DNA of 64,000 nucleotides from Halichondria panicea (Eukaryota > Porifera > Demospongiae > Suberitida > Halichondriidae). This document shows, piece after piece, positions 11,200 to 22,050 of this stretch. Each line of letters begins with the position of its first letter. Within the stretch, counting starts at the first letter, position 1. The stretch spans positions 1,678,201 to 1,742,200 of the forward strand of contig NC_087379.1 of the NCBI RefSeq assembly GCF_963675165.1, read 5' to 3'. The notes below the pieces were generated by a model. It saw nothing but the letters and a program-made list of their open reading frames with translations, was not told the DNA's origin and ran no database searches. The translations under genes and the position numbers were made by a program.

Positions 11200-11376
11200 C
11201 CTTGACTTGCATGGTGGTACCGCGGGTAAGTTCTATTCACAAACCTTGTACTCTGCCTTGTACTAGAGGTCTACAAGCCATACCCTTTTGCTTGCAACAA
11301 AGAAGAGGGCGGATCTGTTGACCTTTTCATTTTCGTTCTTCACCTCTAGATCTATCAAGCTTTCTATACAGTACAG
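11200..11376. promoter_or_regulatory. Shared head-to-head promoter region, CWF19L1-A / KK2, with KK2 leader
   Basis: Only 177 bp separate the CWF19L1-A start codon (11199, minus) from the KK2 leader donor (cag|gtacgt at 11376/11377). The matching interval 21688-21877 has the same layout and shares a 'tttgcttgca...caaagaag...ggcg' block plus 'atcaagctttctatacag'. This fits a bidirectional promoter duplicated with both genes. KK2 intron 1 runs 11377-13960. Confidence 0.6.
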
Positions 11377-11428
11377 GTACGTAAGATCAACTGAATAATA
11401 ATTATAATACCATAATTGCATGTGCTCC

Positions 11429-11520
11429 TGTAAGCCTGAACCTCACTGTCTGTATTTACTGAGGCTCAGGCTTACAGAAAAACAAAAGCCTTACAGACTG
11501 TAAGGCTTTTGTTTTTCTAT
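11429..11520. repeat. Nested hairpins in KK2 intron 1
   Basis: Two adjacent inverted repeats: 'cctgtaagcctgaacctcac' against '...gaggctcaggcttacag', then 'aaaaacaaaagccttacag' against 'ctgtaaggcttttgttttt'. A shorter relative of the same segment lies at 21895-21950 in KK3 intron 1. Confidence 0.65.
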
Positions 11521-11626
11521 TTATACTTTGCAAATGAATATAAGTATTATGTCTACACATAATATTATACCTAAGACCTCGATTTAAAGCGACACTTTTT
11601 AATAACTAGTGTTCAAGCTGGCGCTT

Positions 11627-12517
11627 TATGGAACGCCGTTTGTGACAAAATTCAGGCAGAATCTGATAGGCGTGTGCATCCAATATAAAATCGATTTTTG
11701 AAGATCGATTTTTAATAATCGATTTCTTACATTTGATTTTCGATTTACACGTGAACGATCTTTGACAATCGATCTGAAATTGGATTTTTGATAATCGATT
11801 ATTGAAATTCGATTTTTGAAAATCGATTAGATACTAGCCTCGAATCCAGGCCGATTAAAATGGATTCAAGGCTACAGTTAGGCCGCCCTTGAAACTCAAA
11901 ACATGCACAAACTCCTTCTCCGCGGCCTGGAATCAAAACTTGGCTTGGTTAGCTATCTCACATGATAGACTATAACGCAAAAGCGAAACATTATTGTTTT
12001 TTGGAACCATTAAAAAGGAGGGCCATAGCTAAGTCACAGTTAATTTTAGAACTGTTCAGTTGGTGCTATCTTATTTAGTTCCTTCGTGCACCCATTTTTG
12101 TATGCTTTCTCGCCAGCACTGTTTTATTTGGCCATCTTGTGTGTGCTTAGAGAAAGAGCTGAGAAAGAGTTTGGTGATTCCAGATAGAATAGAAGTCATG
12201 AATAGTGGCTTCTTCAATGCAAAATTTCTCTAAGGATAGTCTCACGTGATACAGCTTTAGACAGGGCCCCCCAGCCCACCTTCAGAGCAGTTCTAAAATC
12301 GATTATCAAAAATCAAATTTCAATAATCGATTATCAAAAATCGATTATCGAATTTCAAAAATCGATTGTCAGATCGATCGTCAAACATCGTTCACGTGTA
12401 AATCGAAAATCAACTGTAAAAAATCGATTATTAAAAATCGATCTTCAAAAATCGATTTTATATTGGATGCACACGCCTATCACATTCTGCCTGAATTTTG
12501 TCACAAACGGCGTTCCA
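11627..12517. mobile_element. Fold-back element with long ATCGATTTTT-rich arms
   Basis: The ends are TATGGAACGCCGTTTGTGAC and its reverse complement. Arms of more than 200 bp are built from repeated 'atcgatttttgaa'-like units. The direct ggcgct flanks it on both sides. Related sequence at 37440-37465 ('aagctggcgttgtgctaatg') lacks it, giving an apparent empty site. A small 'agcctcgaatccaggcc' hairpin lies inside (11837-11873). Confidence 0.75.
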
Positions 12518-13235
12518 TAGGCGCTGTGCTAATGCCTCTCGCCATGATTTGCTTTCGCTCAAAAGTATAGAAGAGGAAGTATAGAAGATCTAGAGGAAGT
12601 ATAGAAGAGGAAGTATAGAAGAGGAAAAGTGTATAAAATAATCTGTCTAAAACTGACTTGCAGAAGAAAGCAGTCAAAAGGTTGGTTTGTGGCTTTAATA
12701 CCTGGACCTCAACAAAGAGAAGAAAATTGATTCAGATTCTGCCAGGATCTGGGGTTCAAAATGGATTCTCTTACACGTGGTATTGAGCGCGCATGCGCAT
12801 TAGATCTACATCCAGGAATAGGGGTGTGTCTGCAAGTTCAATAATGGCTACTTAAATAGCTAGCTTCTTTAGCAGCTCTTTCTAACTCTTGTAGCTAACA
12901 AAAAGCTAGCGCTTAAGTGCAAGGCTAACTTATAAGTTGAATAGAAAGTTTGTGCGAACTGATGATGCTATGAAGGATTCTGAAGAGACTGCAACAGCCT
13001 TCAATATGCAATGTGAGTCAAACTAGCCGAGAAAGAAGCTTTAGTTTGCTAATCCACGAATCAAAATCCAAGAGAACGTGGCTAGAAGCCTATAGAAGCT
13101 GTTAGTTTTCGTTGCATTGCAACCGTTGAGCAGTTATAGCTGGAATACACACACAGACAGACAGACAGACCAAAGATGTAGGAGGGACAGACACACATAT
13201 CCCTCATGCGGCTACGCCTCGAGGCATAATTACAA
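12518..13235. repeat. Interspersed repeat ending in GCCTCGAGGCATAAT, copy 1
   Basis: About 700 bp shared with 36835-37155 and 37440-38425 in KK4 intron 2, including 'agctaacaaaaagctagcg', 'gaagagactgcaacagcc', 'aagagaacgtggctagaagc' and the terminal 'ggctacgcctcgaggcataa'. A shorter relative is at 16085-16280 and an inverted one at 41417-41600. No coding capacity seen. Confidence 0.7.
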
Positions 13236-13535
13236 AGCCAGAGGTTGCTTCTTTTGGAGATTGAAAAATTATATTGGAGTCAGTGTTGCATATTTAGATG
13301 GTCCCATCTAATTGGAGGTAACTTTACAGAGTCTAATTGCCTCAATTTCAGGCAACTTAAAAACACTGATTTTCCAGTAGGCTACAATCGAGGCTAGGGA
13401 GTGGCTACATTTACCTCTATAGAGCGCAAGTAATTGTCAACGCAGCTGTCGCTATTTTTAGAGGTCCTGGGTGTCGCATATTTGGAGGGTCGCCTTAAAT
13501 CGAAGTCTTACGGTAGCCAAAAGGAACTTGGCTTC

Positions 13536-13904
13536 CAGTGGCATAGCCAGGGGGTGGCAAAGGGGGCAAATGCCCCCCCTTTTTCTGGATCTCTACTACT
13601 CTGCTCAAGTTATTGTATCTGATTATCTTGCTGAGCACTCCCTTTCTTCGGAATCTTGCTGCAGTTAGCTAGCTAGTAGGCAAGCAAAACGATTTAGTCT
13701 CTAAAACTGTGAGCTATTCTGGTCTAAATCTATAGACAGTTCTTGTTCTTTGCTAAACTAGCTTCAATAAAACATCAGGCCACACCCAACTAATAGAGAA
13801 GTCAATCATGATGTCATAATTAAGAGGCGTGGCTTCCAGTCAAAATTTCGGCATTGCGCGGCTGATAAGTTTGCCCCCTCTTCCAAAAAATCCTGGCTAC
13901 GCTC
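13536..13904. mobile_element. hAT-like element in KK2 intron 1
   Basis: Starts cagtggcatagccagggggt and ends 'tcctggctacgctc'. It is flanked by ttggcttc (13528-13535) and ctggcttc (13905-13912), a 7/8 match. Related copies are at 27093-27440 and 52348-52690. An 8-bp duplication and CAGTGGCGTAGCC-type ends are typical of hAT elements. Non-autonomous. Confidence 0.8.
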
Positions 13905-13971
13905 CTGGCTTCTATAGCTGGATTACCTATTTAATATTGCATGCTTTTCTATTCACACAGTAACGAAGACA

Positions 13972-15582
13972 ATGGCTGTAGATCCACAAGCTTTCGAGCA
14001 GTTCACTCTGAGACAAGTTCGCATCACTGAGAATGAGTTTGGACGAGGTTCCTACGCTGTTGTCATGGAGCTAGAGTATCGAGGACTGAAATGTGCCGGC
14101 AAGAAGCTTCACCGAGTTCTCTACGAGACTGGAATCGGGCATGCAGCACGAAGGTATCTGGAGGAGTGTCGCCTGCTCAGTCAAACTAGGCACCCCAACA
14201 TTGTCCAGTTTCTGGGAGTCTGTTTTGAGGAAGGCTCTCAGTTCCCCATCCTAGTCATGGAGTTCCTCCCCACCAACTTGACCAGCTGTCTCGAGCGCTA
14301 CGGTATTCTCCCCGATGAGATCAACTTCTCCATCCTCCATGACGTCTCACTGGGCCTGGTCTACCTCCATGGCCAAACACCAGTCATTGTGCACAGAGAC
14401 CTCTCAGCCAACAATGTCCTCTTGTCCACCAACATGACGGCCAAGATATCCGATCTAGGGGTTGCTCGAATATTGAACCTGACCCCGAGTCGAATGACGG
14501 AGACCCCTGGCACCCAAGCGTACATGCCCCCCGAAGCGATGATTGCCAACCCCCACTATGACACCAGTGTGGATGTGTTCTCCTTTGGGGTCATGATGAT
14601 TCACACCTTCACAGCACAGTGGCCAAAACTAAATATCGGCCCCAACAGAATCGATCCTACCAATCCCAATGGTCTGATACCAGTGACGGAAGCTGAACGA
14701 CGCGAAGAGTTTCTTCAAAAAATTCCCCCAGAACACCCTCTGATGGACCTCATCATGCGCTGTCTCAGCAACAACCCTCAGCAAAGGCCTAGAGCAGCGG
14801 AGATAGTGGGTCGGATGGTGGGTGTGGCACTTGAACACCCTCCCTCCTTTGAGAACAGAGTGGAGATGCTCCAGCGAGTGAGTGCCCTACTGACAGAGAA
14901 GAGGGAGCTTGAGGAGGAGGTTGTGAGGAAGGACTCGGCAATCCAGGAGAAAGTAGGAGAGAACGAGGCACTGGCGGAGGAGAAAAGACGACAAGAAGAA
15001 GAAAGTGAAAACACTGTCGAGCGTATGCAGTTGGTGCACTCTGTGGAAACTGATCAGTTTAAATTGGAAAACGAAGATCTTAAAGGTCAACTCGAAGCTA
15101 AAGAGACTATTGTTAACACGAAAGATGAATTTATTATTTCAAGAAATGCTAGGATAGTGGAATTAGAAACTCGATGTAAGCAACTCACTGAAGAGGTGGA
15201 GCAACAAATTGCCAACGTCAACTACACTCAAAACGAGCTTGTATCTAAAGCTACGAAAATAGCTCAACTGGAAACAAATCTGGAACAGGAGCAAGCTTGT
15301 TTAGCTGACAAAAACTCTATTATTGCTCACAAAAATTTGACTATTGCTGACAATCAAAACGAACTGGTATCAAATGCTCTGAAAATTACTCAACTGGAAA
15401 CAAATGTCACCAATCTCACTGCACAAGTGGAACAAGAGCAAGCTTTTTTAGCTGACATTATTGCTCACAGAGAATCGATGCTTGCCTCCAAGGACACTTC
15501 CCTTCAGAAGAATAAAACCACCATTCAGAGTTTAAACAACCGACTCACCAAAACTAGAGACTACCTGACCAGCAAACCACAG
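13972..15582 (+). CDS. KK2 exon 2: TKL-like protein kinase and long coiled coil
   Basis: Codes for 537 residues, joined in phase 0 to 16331 (843 aa in total, the longest copy). ATG follows the acceptor 'attcacacag' (13960) by 11 nt. The kinase domain has glycine loop GRGSYAVV, Lys in CAGKKL, HRDLSANN and DLG. Compared with KK1 it lacks three residues of the activation segment (LTPSRMTE against LTPLQVSRMTE) and has the alternative lip GTQAYMPPEAM. The coiled coil is about 95 residues longer than in KK1 and contains an internal tandem duplication: NELVSKATKIAQLETN and NELVSNALKITQLETN. The exon ends CAG|gtgagc at 15582; read-through gives VSSSTLYH and a stop at 15609. All catalytic residues are present, so an active kinase is likely. 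Confidence 0.9.
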
Positions 15583-15612
15583 GTGAGCTCATCAACACTG
15601 TACCACTAAGTG

Positions 15613-15752
15613 CAGTGGCAATGGAAGACCTGGAGCCCCCCCCCATATTATAAGTAGAGATGACTTATCAAAGCTGTACTATGTAGGTAGCCTTACTCAA
15701 AAAACTACAGCTCCCCCCCCCCCCCATTGAGAAATTGCTTCCTACGCCACTG
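15613..15752. mobile_element. Short element in KK2 intron 2
   Basis: Begins cagtggcaatgg and ends 'cctacgccactg', an inverted pair resembling the hAT-like termini elsewhere here. It interrupts 'taagtgca...catctaaa', which is continuous after KK1, KK3 and KK4. It contains a C-run (15712-15725). Confidence 0.6.
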
Positions 15753-16084
15753 CATCTAAACATGACTATCATATCTCTTATTGTATCACCACTCTAATAG
15801 AAGTAACTAACTGTTTAATGTTCCAATCGATCGCCAAGTACATATAGAATGGAAGTTGTTGTACATACTAACGTTCCACCAAGGTGTTTTGAAAATCATT
15901 TTTGCGATGCCTCGGCAATAAGAATCAATTGGCTACCGTATAATTTGTGAATATATTATGTTGCAGTATGATAATCACCATTATATAAATAACCCGAATA
16001 ATTTGTGTCCCACAGGATCGATTAATTTGCTGCTATGGTAATATATTCCAAATGTCCTTAATTACTATAGCTACGCAATCATAA

Positions 16085-16280
16085 AATGAATGTCTTCCAA
16101 CGAAGCATTATTTTGCAAATCCACGAATTAAAATCCAAGAAAACATGACTAGAAGCCTGTATAATAGAAACTCTTACTTGCACTTGATTCATCCTTGAGC
16201 AGTTATAGCAGTCTACACACACAGACACACAAACACACTACCGTATATACCTCGCTTGCGCATGCGCACCGAGGCATAAT
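16085..16280. repeat. Interspersed repeat ending ACCGAGGCATAAT
   Basis: Matches the 3' part of the repeat at 12518-13235 ('aatccacgaattaaaatcca', 'ttgagcagttatagc', 'cgaggcataat'). It lies immediately 5' of the kelch exon of KK2. Confidence 0.6.
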
Positions 16281-16330
16281 CACATGCAACACACAAGTTA
16301 TTGACTCTCTGTATTCTCCAGTACCTACAG

Positions 16331-17251
16331 GTTCAGTTGTCCTGCAGTCAGTGCTCTGAGGCTCCAGTTAAGATGTTTGGTGGACTAGCGGTAACCATCA
16401 ATGGCAAGGTCTATTATGGTGGAGGAGTCTGTGATGACGATGATGACGAGTACTGTGTCCACTGTTACGATTCGCTACAAGACGTCTGGTCAACTCTGCC
16501 CAGACTTCCTGTATGCTATTTTGATCTAGGAGAGGTAAACGGTCAACTGGTAGTAGTTGGTGGTAAGGATTCATCCGGCTCTAGATCCAATGTGGTACAT
16601 GTGTTTAACAAAGGAAGGAACTGGAAACAGACGATCCCACCCATGCCCACAGCGAGGATTTCACCAGCAGTCGTTAGTCTCCCAACACATCTTGTCGTAG
16701 CAGGAGGTGTGGTCTCTGGTGACTACACTGATAATGTTGAGATCTACAACATCAGCACCTCCCAGTGGAGCGAGACAGACAGACTACCGTATGCTTGTTG
16801 TGACCAAAGAGGAATTGTCTACAACAACACAGTGTACCTAATGGGGGGGGGATCTGACGGTAAGCATCTAAACAAGGTGTTAGCTGCTCAAGTTGACAAG
16901 CTCATCTCAGCAGAGCGACAGGATGATGGGAGTGCCAACAAAGCCGACTCGGTCTGGAATACAATATCCAACACACCGTCTTATTACCCCTCCCCTGTAA
17001 CGATATCCGACACCCTCTTTACTATTGGTGGAAAAGATAGTGGTGAAGCCACTCAAAGGATCTACGCCTACTCAACCTCGATGGACTCCTGGCTCTATGT
17101 TGATGATCTACCATCTCCTATAGCATACGCTGCCACTGTGTCACTGTCTCCAACACAGTGCCTTATGATTGGGGGACGTAACAATGAAGGACAAAAACAA
17201 TCTACCGTCTATAAAATTAGTAACGCAGGCGCAGCAACTATTTTGGCTTAA
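16331..17251 (+). CDS. KK2 exon 3: kelch beta-propeller, C-terminal
   Basis: Codes for 306 residues, entered in phase 0 after the acceptor 'gtacctacag' (16330). Six blades with glycine pairs YYGGG, VVVGG, VVAGG, YLMGGG, FTIGG and LMIGG. Blade 1 carries CDDDDDEYC. Loop residues differ from the other copies (e.g. CYFDLGEVNGQLVVVGGKD), while blade cores are nearly identical. Stop TAA at 17249-17251. Intron 2 is only 748 bp here. Confidence 0.88.
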   Translation, partial: VQLSCSQCSEAPVKMFGGLAVTINGKVYYGGGVCDDDDDEYCVHCYDSLQDVWSTLPRLPVCYFDLGEVNGQLVVVGGKDSSGSRSNVVHVFNKGRNWKQTIPPMPTARISPAVVSLPTHLVVAGGVVSGDYTDNVEIYNISTSQWSETDRLPYACCDQRGIVYNNTVYLMGGGSDGKHLNKVLAAQVDKLISAERQDDGSANKADSVWNTISNTPSYYPSPVTISDTLFTIGGKDSGEATQRIYAYSTSMDSWLYVDDLPSPIAYAATVSLSPTQCLMIGGRNNEGQKQSTVYKISNAGAATILA

Positions 17252-18310
17252 GATTAATGTTCAAGGATAAAAATTGTCTTAAAAGATTGATGAAATGTTT
17301 ACATTGCATGAACAGAAGCACGTTAATTGTGACAATCGGCTTCATGCAGTAGTCTCATGAATCCTCCGCCACGTACAGAGAGTCCGGCTGATCATGAGAC
17401 TAGGGCTTCAGCAGATTGCAAAGTCATTATACCCATTTTGATCTACATTACCCATTGAACTACATAATTATATATACTTGCATGCTGACAGATTATCAGT
17501 CTAATCACACAACCATTTTTTCACATAAATATTGCTTGTATCATAATTATTATCATAATGACAATACAATACATATTTAAATCATAGATACTATAAAATA
17601 CTGTAATTTATAGTATCTATGGTTAAATCGGAAATAGTAATCTACAGAAGTGAAGGTGAAAGCGAGACTGGATAAAATTAATCAATGGGAAGTCAAATTT
17701 CTTCCTCATTTCTAGAGCAGCTTTTGTCTCCTCGTCCTTTGTTGCCAGACACGACTTCCAGTTGATCCGATTGGGCAAATTCAGAACGAGAGGAGCAGCC
17801 AACACCTCCCTGCAGCCGATATTGCAACCAATAAAAGCATTCAACATGTCATTAATTGGTTTTTAATTACCTTCCAAATTGGAGAGAGAAACGTCCGTAC
17901 GTATTGTTCCAGGAACTAGAACAGTTTGTGTGTTCACTCGATAGGTATGATGACAGATTTGTGGAAGAGACATTTGCTGAGTATGCAATAGAAAGGTTAG
18001 AGGTGTGCATTGTCGGTGTGACGAGACTCACGGATATGTTCTTACCTACTCACTTGAGAGTGCTGTTTACCTCATGAGCTCAAAGTAGTAGAAACATACT
18101 ATAACCTATATTCAGTGATCTGGTTGTTTGTCTGCGTAAGTTGGTGAGAAAATGGTCTTGTGAACACATTTTTCCCATCATCAAACTCTGCCAGGAAGTA
18201 TGGGACACCAGTGTATGCAAGCTGTGTGTGTGTATGTATGTGTGTGGGAGGGGGGAGGGAGTGTGTGTAGCAGATTCTGGCAAAGAGAAGTATCGATCAC
18301 TAAAAGGCTT

Positions 18311-18896
18311 AGCCTCGATTCCAAGCAGCATTAAAATACGGCCTGGTACCTATTGCATGGGTGATAGTGCGTGCGCATGCGCTTCAAAATTACAATATGG
18401 GTAGTCGTACTACGAACGTAAAATCTTAGTAATTAAATTATACCGTTTACTAAGAATAATAACGTTTCTTTATCTCCATGACTGAGTTCTGTGAAGCTGT
18501 GGCTTATGTATTGGTCTAGAAGCCTTGAACACTAATTTAAAGACAGAAGAGGCTCTCATCTACTATATCTAGGATGGTCCTATAGCCGGGTTGTCTTCAC
18601 ACGTAGCAGTTAAGAGGCACCATACACTTCCCATAGCCTGTACAGATCCAAGCTAAGACATCCTGACTATCCTGACCATACAACCGTCATAAAGGTAGAT
18701 GAGAGCCTCTTCTGACTTTAGACTAGTGTGAAAGCCTTCTGAAACAACGCAATACTAAGCTGATGTACATAGATAGAAAATAGATGAGAGAAAAAAAGGA
18801 GGATTCCCCAGATTCTGGTGAATAAACTAACGCATGCGCACTATCACCATGCAATAGGTACCAGGCCGTATTTTAATCGGCCTGGAATCGAGGCTG
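18311..18896. mobile_element. Fold-back element with AGCCTCGATTCC ends, 10-bp target duplication
   Basis: Arms of about 75 bp: agcctcgattcc...'tacggcctggtacctattgc' at the left, the reverse complement at 18832-18895. The direct taaaaggctt flanks it (18301-18310, 18897-18906). It is absent from the same intron of CWF19L1 copy A. The interior includes inverted 'agaggctctcatctac' blocks. Mutator-like by its 10-bp duplication. Confidence 0.8.
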
Positions 18897-19783
18897 TAAA
18901 AGGCTTAGAGAATGGTACGTAGAACATGGTACAGCTATGATGTGTGTGTGTTACGTACCTCTGAGGGTGGTGTTTCCCTGGGCACAGTCTCAAGCCACAC
19001 CCCCATACTCCACCCATAATCTATGAAGGCTTGTCTCAGAGCATCAGATGGAATCTTGGTCACTGGAATAACCTACAGTGACCACCATTACCATCACACA
19101 CTAACCATACACAACTATCAGTCAACACATCTACCATACACACACTAACATGTACCGTATTTATACAATGTTTCCACATAATTATGTAAGTTTGCGAATG
19201 CTAATGGCTTCACAAATACGATTTCAAAGACCTATATTGTATGACACCACAATCTTTGCTACATGGCCTCTTCTAAAATCCTAAAACCGTTGAAATTAAA
19301 GTCAAGTTATGGCAGCTGAAAGAGTCCCTGAACCATTGAATGATTATAAAGTGATTTGTTTCCCCTCAAAACCTTGTAGCCTAATCTCAACACACCAACC
19401 ATACAGTATCAATCACATCACATGATAATACGGCCTTGACGGTACTGACCTGTAGTTGAAGATGTTGTGATTTGTAGTTTCTCTCGAAGATGACACACGA
19501 CTGATCTTTGCTGTTGAAGTACTTCCTCAGAGCACTCTTAAACTTTCCAAGCTCCTCCAAAACCTCCTACAGTAATAGAGCACAGGTAATACAGTGTACA
19601 TGCATGATATATGGTATAGTGATCTCTGCTTACAGAGTGGGCAGACCAACAGTGGCTGTACTAAAGAGGTGGTCTGCTAACACAGGTCCAAACACATGCT
19701 ATGGAGACTTTGGGGCCCATTGACCTGGCTGTATTTATAGAGGGTGGCCTGCTTACAGGCTGACCACTACAAACTGCTAAATA

Positions 19784-20043
19784 CCGTATAGCGGGTATAT
19801 TTCGAGGGTATAAATTTTCGCGGATGGACCATTACAAAGGATTTCGCGGATTTTATTTTCGTGGTCTGAGTTCCAGCCTTTTGGCGCATGCGCACATCAA
19901 CATGCAGCTGTACCTCCACACCCGTTAGCCTCGAATCCAGGCCTAGCCTATAACGGTGAGGCACCTCTTATTGTCGATAGATGTGGTCAATAATACTGAA
20001 CACGCGCGAACATTTATACCCTCGAAATATACCCGCTATACGG
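19784..20043. mobile_element. TA-flanked MITE (CCGTATAGCGGG ends), filled site
   Basis: Inverted ends ccgtatagcgggtatatttc and its complement, TA on both sides (19782-19783, 20044-20045). The corresponding intron in copy A reads 'ctgctaaatagtacacac' with a single TA, the exact empty site. It is Tc1/mariner-like by TA duplication. It contains a nested 'agcctcgaatccaggcc' hairpin half. Confidence 0.88.
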
Positions 20044-20406
20044 TAGTACACACAGAGCATGGAAACATACTCTCCACAATACAAACAATGACTATACACA
20101 CACAGCAGTGGTACACACAGCACATGAACTCACTGGTGGTGCGTCAGTGGAGGCTGCATAGTGACCGATGGGTAGGACCAGCACATGCTCTGGTACCATC
20201 CCACCCTTGGATAAAGCCAGGTACGTCTATATAGGGTATACAATACAAACTGTTAGTGGTCTGCTATTTGTGAGCTACATTGGAGGGATATGAATAGCAA
20301 ATGAAGATAAAAATTAATTAATACAGATAGCATCAAAAGTTTTGGAGGTATTACTGCGCATGTGTAGAAGATGAGTACATGTAGTTATGTACGTATAATT
20401 ATACTA

Positions 20407-20590
20407 CCGTATAGCTGGTTATTTTCGAGGATTGACCCAGAAAAACGAAAATTTAGTGTCTCGAAATTGGTTTACATCCAGTACTGGAACCTCTTTACTG
20501 TAGGGTGTGGTCATTTGAACCACTATCATCGAAAATGTTTTGTTTGGGCAATCTGTGAAAATTTAATGCCTCGAATAACCCGCTATACGG
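20407..20590. mobile_element. TA-flanked MITE, second member
   Basis: Ends ccgtatagctggttattttc and 'aataacccgctatacgg', TA on both sides. Copy A (near 10010-10022) has only AT-rich sequence in its place. Confidence 0.8.
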
Positions 20591-21687
20591 TATAATATAA
20601 GCGTTAAATGAAATATTCTAATCAAAACTCTATTTACAGAGCGGACTCCAGTACTCCAATATTACAGGGATGGACGCACTGTACCTGTACGGTATTCTCT
20701 CAAAGAAGGTTTGGTGTAGAGCTGCAAAATGGTAGCGTGGCTTGAGACACATGGCCAGTTTACTCAGAGGCTTTGCCCCCACTGCACTCAGGTCCAGTCC
20801 GTCCTGCATGAGCATAAGGTATTATTAAGGTACTGGTCCATCCTACAATAACTGGGAGCTAGGTCTCACAGGAGCCACTGTGAACTTGTCCACTGCCCCG
20901 GGCCAATCAGAGGTGAGGAGAATGTCCACTCCACGGTAGCCCTCTCCACTGCACTGACCCTCCAGCCAGGACACATCAGAGTCAGTGAAATATGGTCGCT
21001 AGAGGGAGAAACAAAAACTAGTTCAACAACTTCTCCAGGTGATTGGGAAGAGAACTGACCAATAGATTATCTCCCTTGTCTTGATGTTGATAGGTCCTCC
21101 CCTGGTAGCTCCCACTGAGATAGGCCACCCTCAGACCACTGGATGCACTGTACACTCCACGCTGACCTGTAATGGAGTGTGACTCATGTGTGTACTGATA
21201 GAGTGGTTAACAACATGCATACACTGTACCTAGACATGTGACATTGGGGCAAAGCTCTCCTCCATCACGTGACAAGTCTCCATAGAACTAGCCATGCTCA
21301 GTCCAACACGGGCCAAGGATGAACGTCGGTAGAGGCACTGTGCATGGGGGTGTAATAAATGTCAGAGGAAGGTGATTTAATATCGTTTAATTACCTGTTT
21401 CCACCCCCTCCCGATACTTGCTCCACTCCTCCTGGCAGTCAGAGCTAAAGAAAGATCCAACACACAACAGCAGCTACATAAAGGGACAATAAATGCACTG
21501 GCACTGCAGTGAGTGTGTGCATCCATTGTATGTAGCTACCTCAAAGTCTTTGTTCTTGGAGAGGATGCTCTGGACTCTGCTAAACAGTTGCTTGAAGTGA
21601 CCCTCCACATCTCCACACACCAGACTGAGTGAGGGGGAGAAGGAGATCTAGGTGAGTACACTTACACTAGAGCTTTTACATTTTCAT

Positions 21688-21877
21688 CCTCTTTTTCATC
21701 CTTGACTGGGTGGTATTCTAAATAATGCACTACACATTGAAATACCAGCCACACCCCCTTTGCTTGCACAAAGAAGGAGGCGTATCTCGATCACCTTTTT
21801 GTTTTGTTGGCCGCTACAGCTAGCTCTCTCTGTTGCTTCACCTCCAGCTGCTTTATCAAGCTTTCTATACAGCACAG
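21688..21877. promoter_or_regulatory. Shared head-to-head promoter region, CWF19L1-B / KK3, with KK3 leader
   Basis: 190 bp separate the CWF19L1-B ATG (21687, minus) and the KK3 leader donor (cag|gtaaga at 21877/21878). It corresponds to 11200-11376. KK3 intron 1 is short (21878-22039), with the acceptor 'ttaacacag'. Confidence 0.6.
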
Positions 21878-22050
21878 GTAAGATCAATGTGTCCTATAAA
21901 CCTGAGCCTCACTGCAGATCTGTACTGTAAGGCTTTGTTTTGCTATTAATTAATAATAATTAATTAATCACTTTTTTATTACTTTGGCTTCTATATCCAG
22001 CTGAATTCCCTATTAATATTCTTTTTTCTATTAACACAGTAACGAATACA

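Larger units (their letters stand above)
17623..21687 (-). pseudogene. CWF19L1: CWF19L1 homologue, copy B (exons 8-10 deleted)
   Basis: Paralogous duplicate of copy A. Exons found (minus): 21687-21680 (MKI start), 21624-21540, 21473-21395, 21337-21230, 21166-21060, 20998-20879, 20803-20685, then 20226-20134, 19566-19450, 19072-18959, 18221-18106, 17915-17871, 17809-17623. Exons 8-10, including the PCWFCLGG segment, are missing: the sequence jumps near 20283 from the intron beside exon 11 to intron 7. Exon 7 is intact here (KPRYHFAALHQTFFERIPYR) and exon 14 is open (GVPYFLAEFDDGKNVFTRP), unlike copy A. The TAG in exon 4 is shared (21288-21290). Two TA-flanked MITEs and one larger fold-back entered introns after the duplication. 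Head-to-head with KK3. Confidence 0.87.

Noticed and set aside
17856-18077. Plus-strand frame with a protein-like look (PNWREKRPYVLFQELEQF...)
   Set aside because: It is antisense to CWF19L1 exon 15 and its intron; the minus-strand exon chain explains the sequence.
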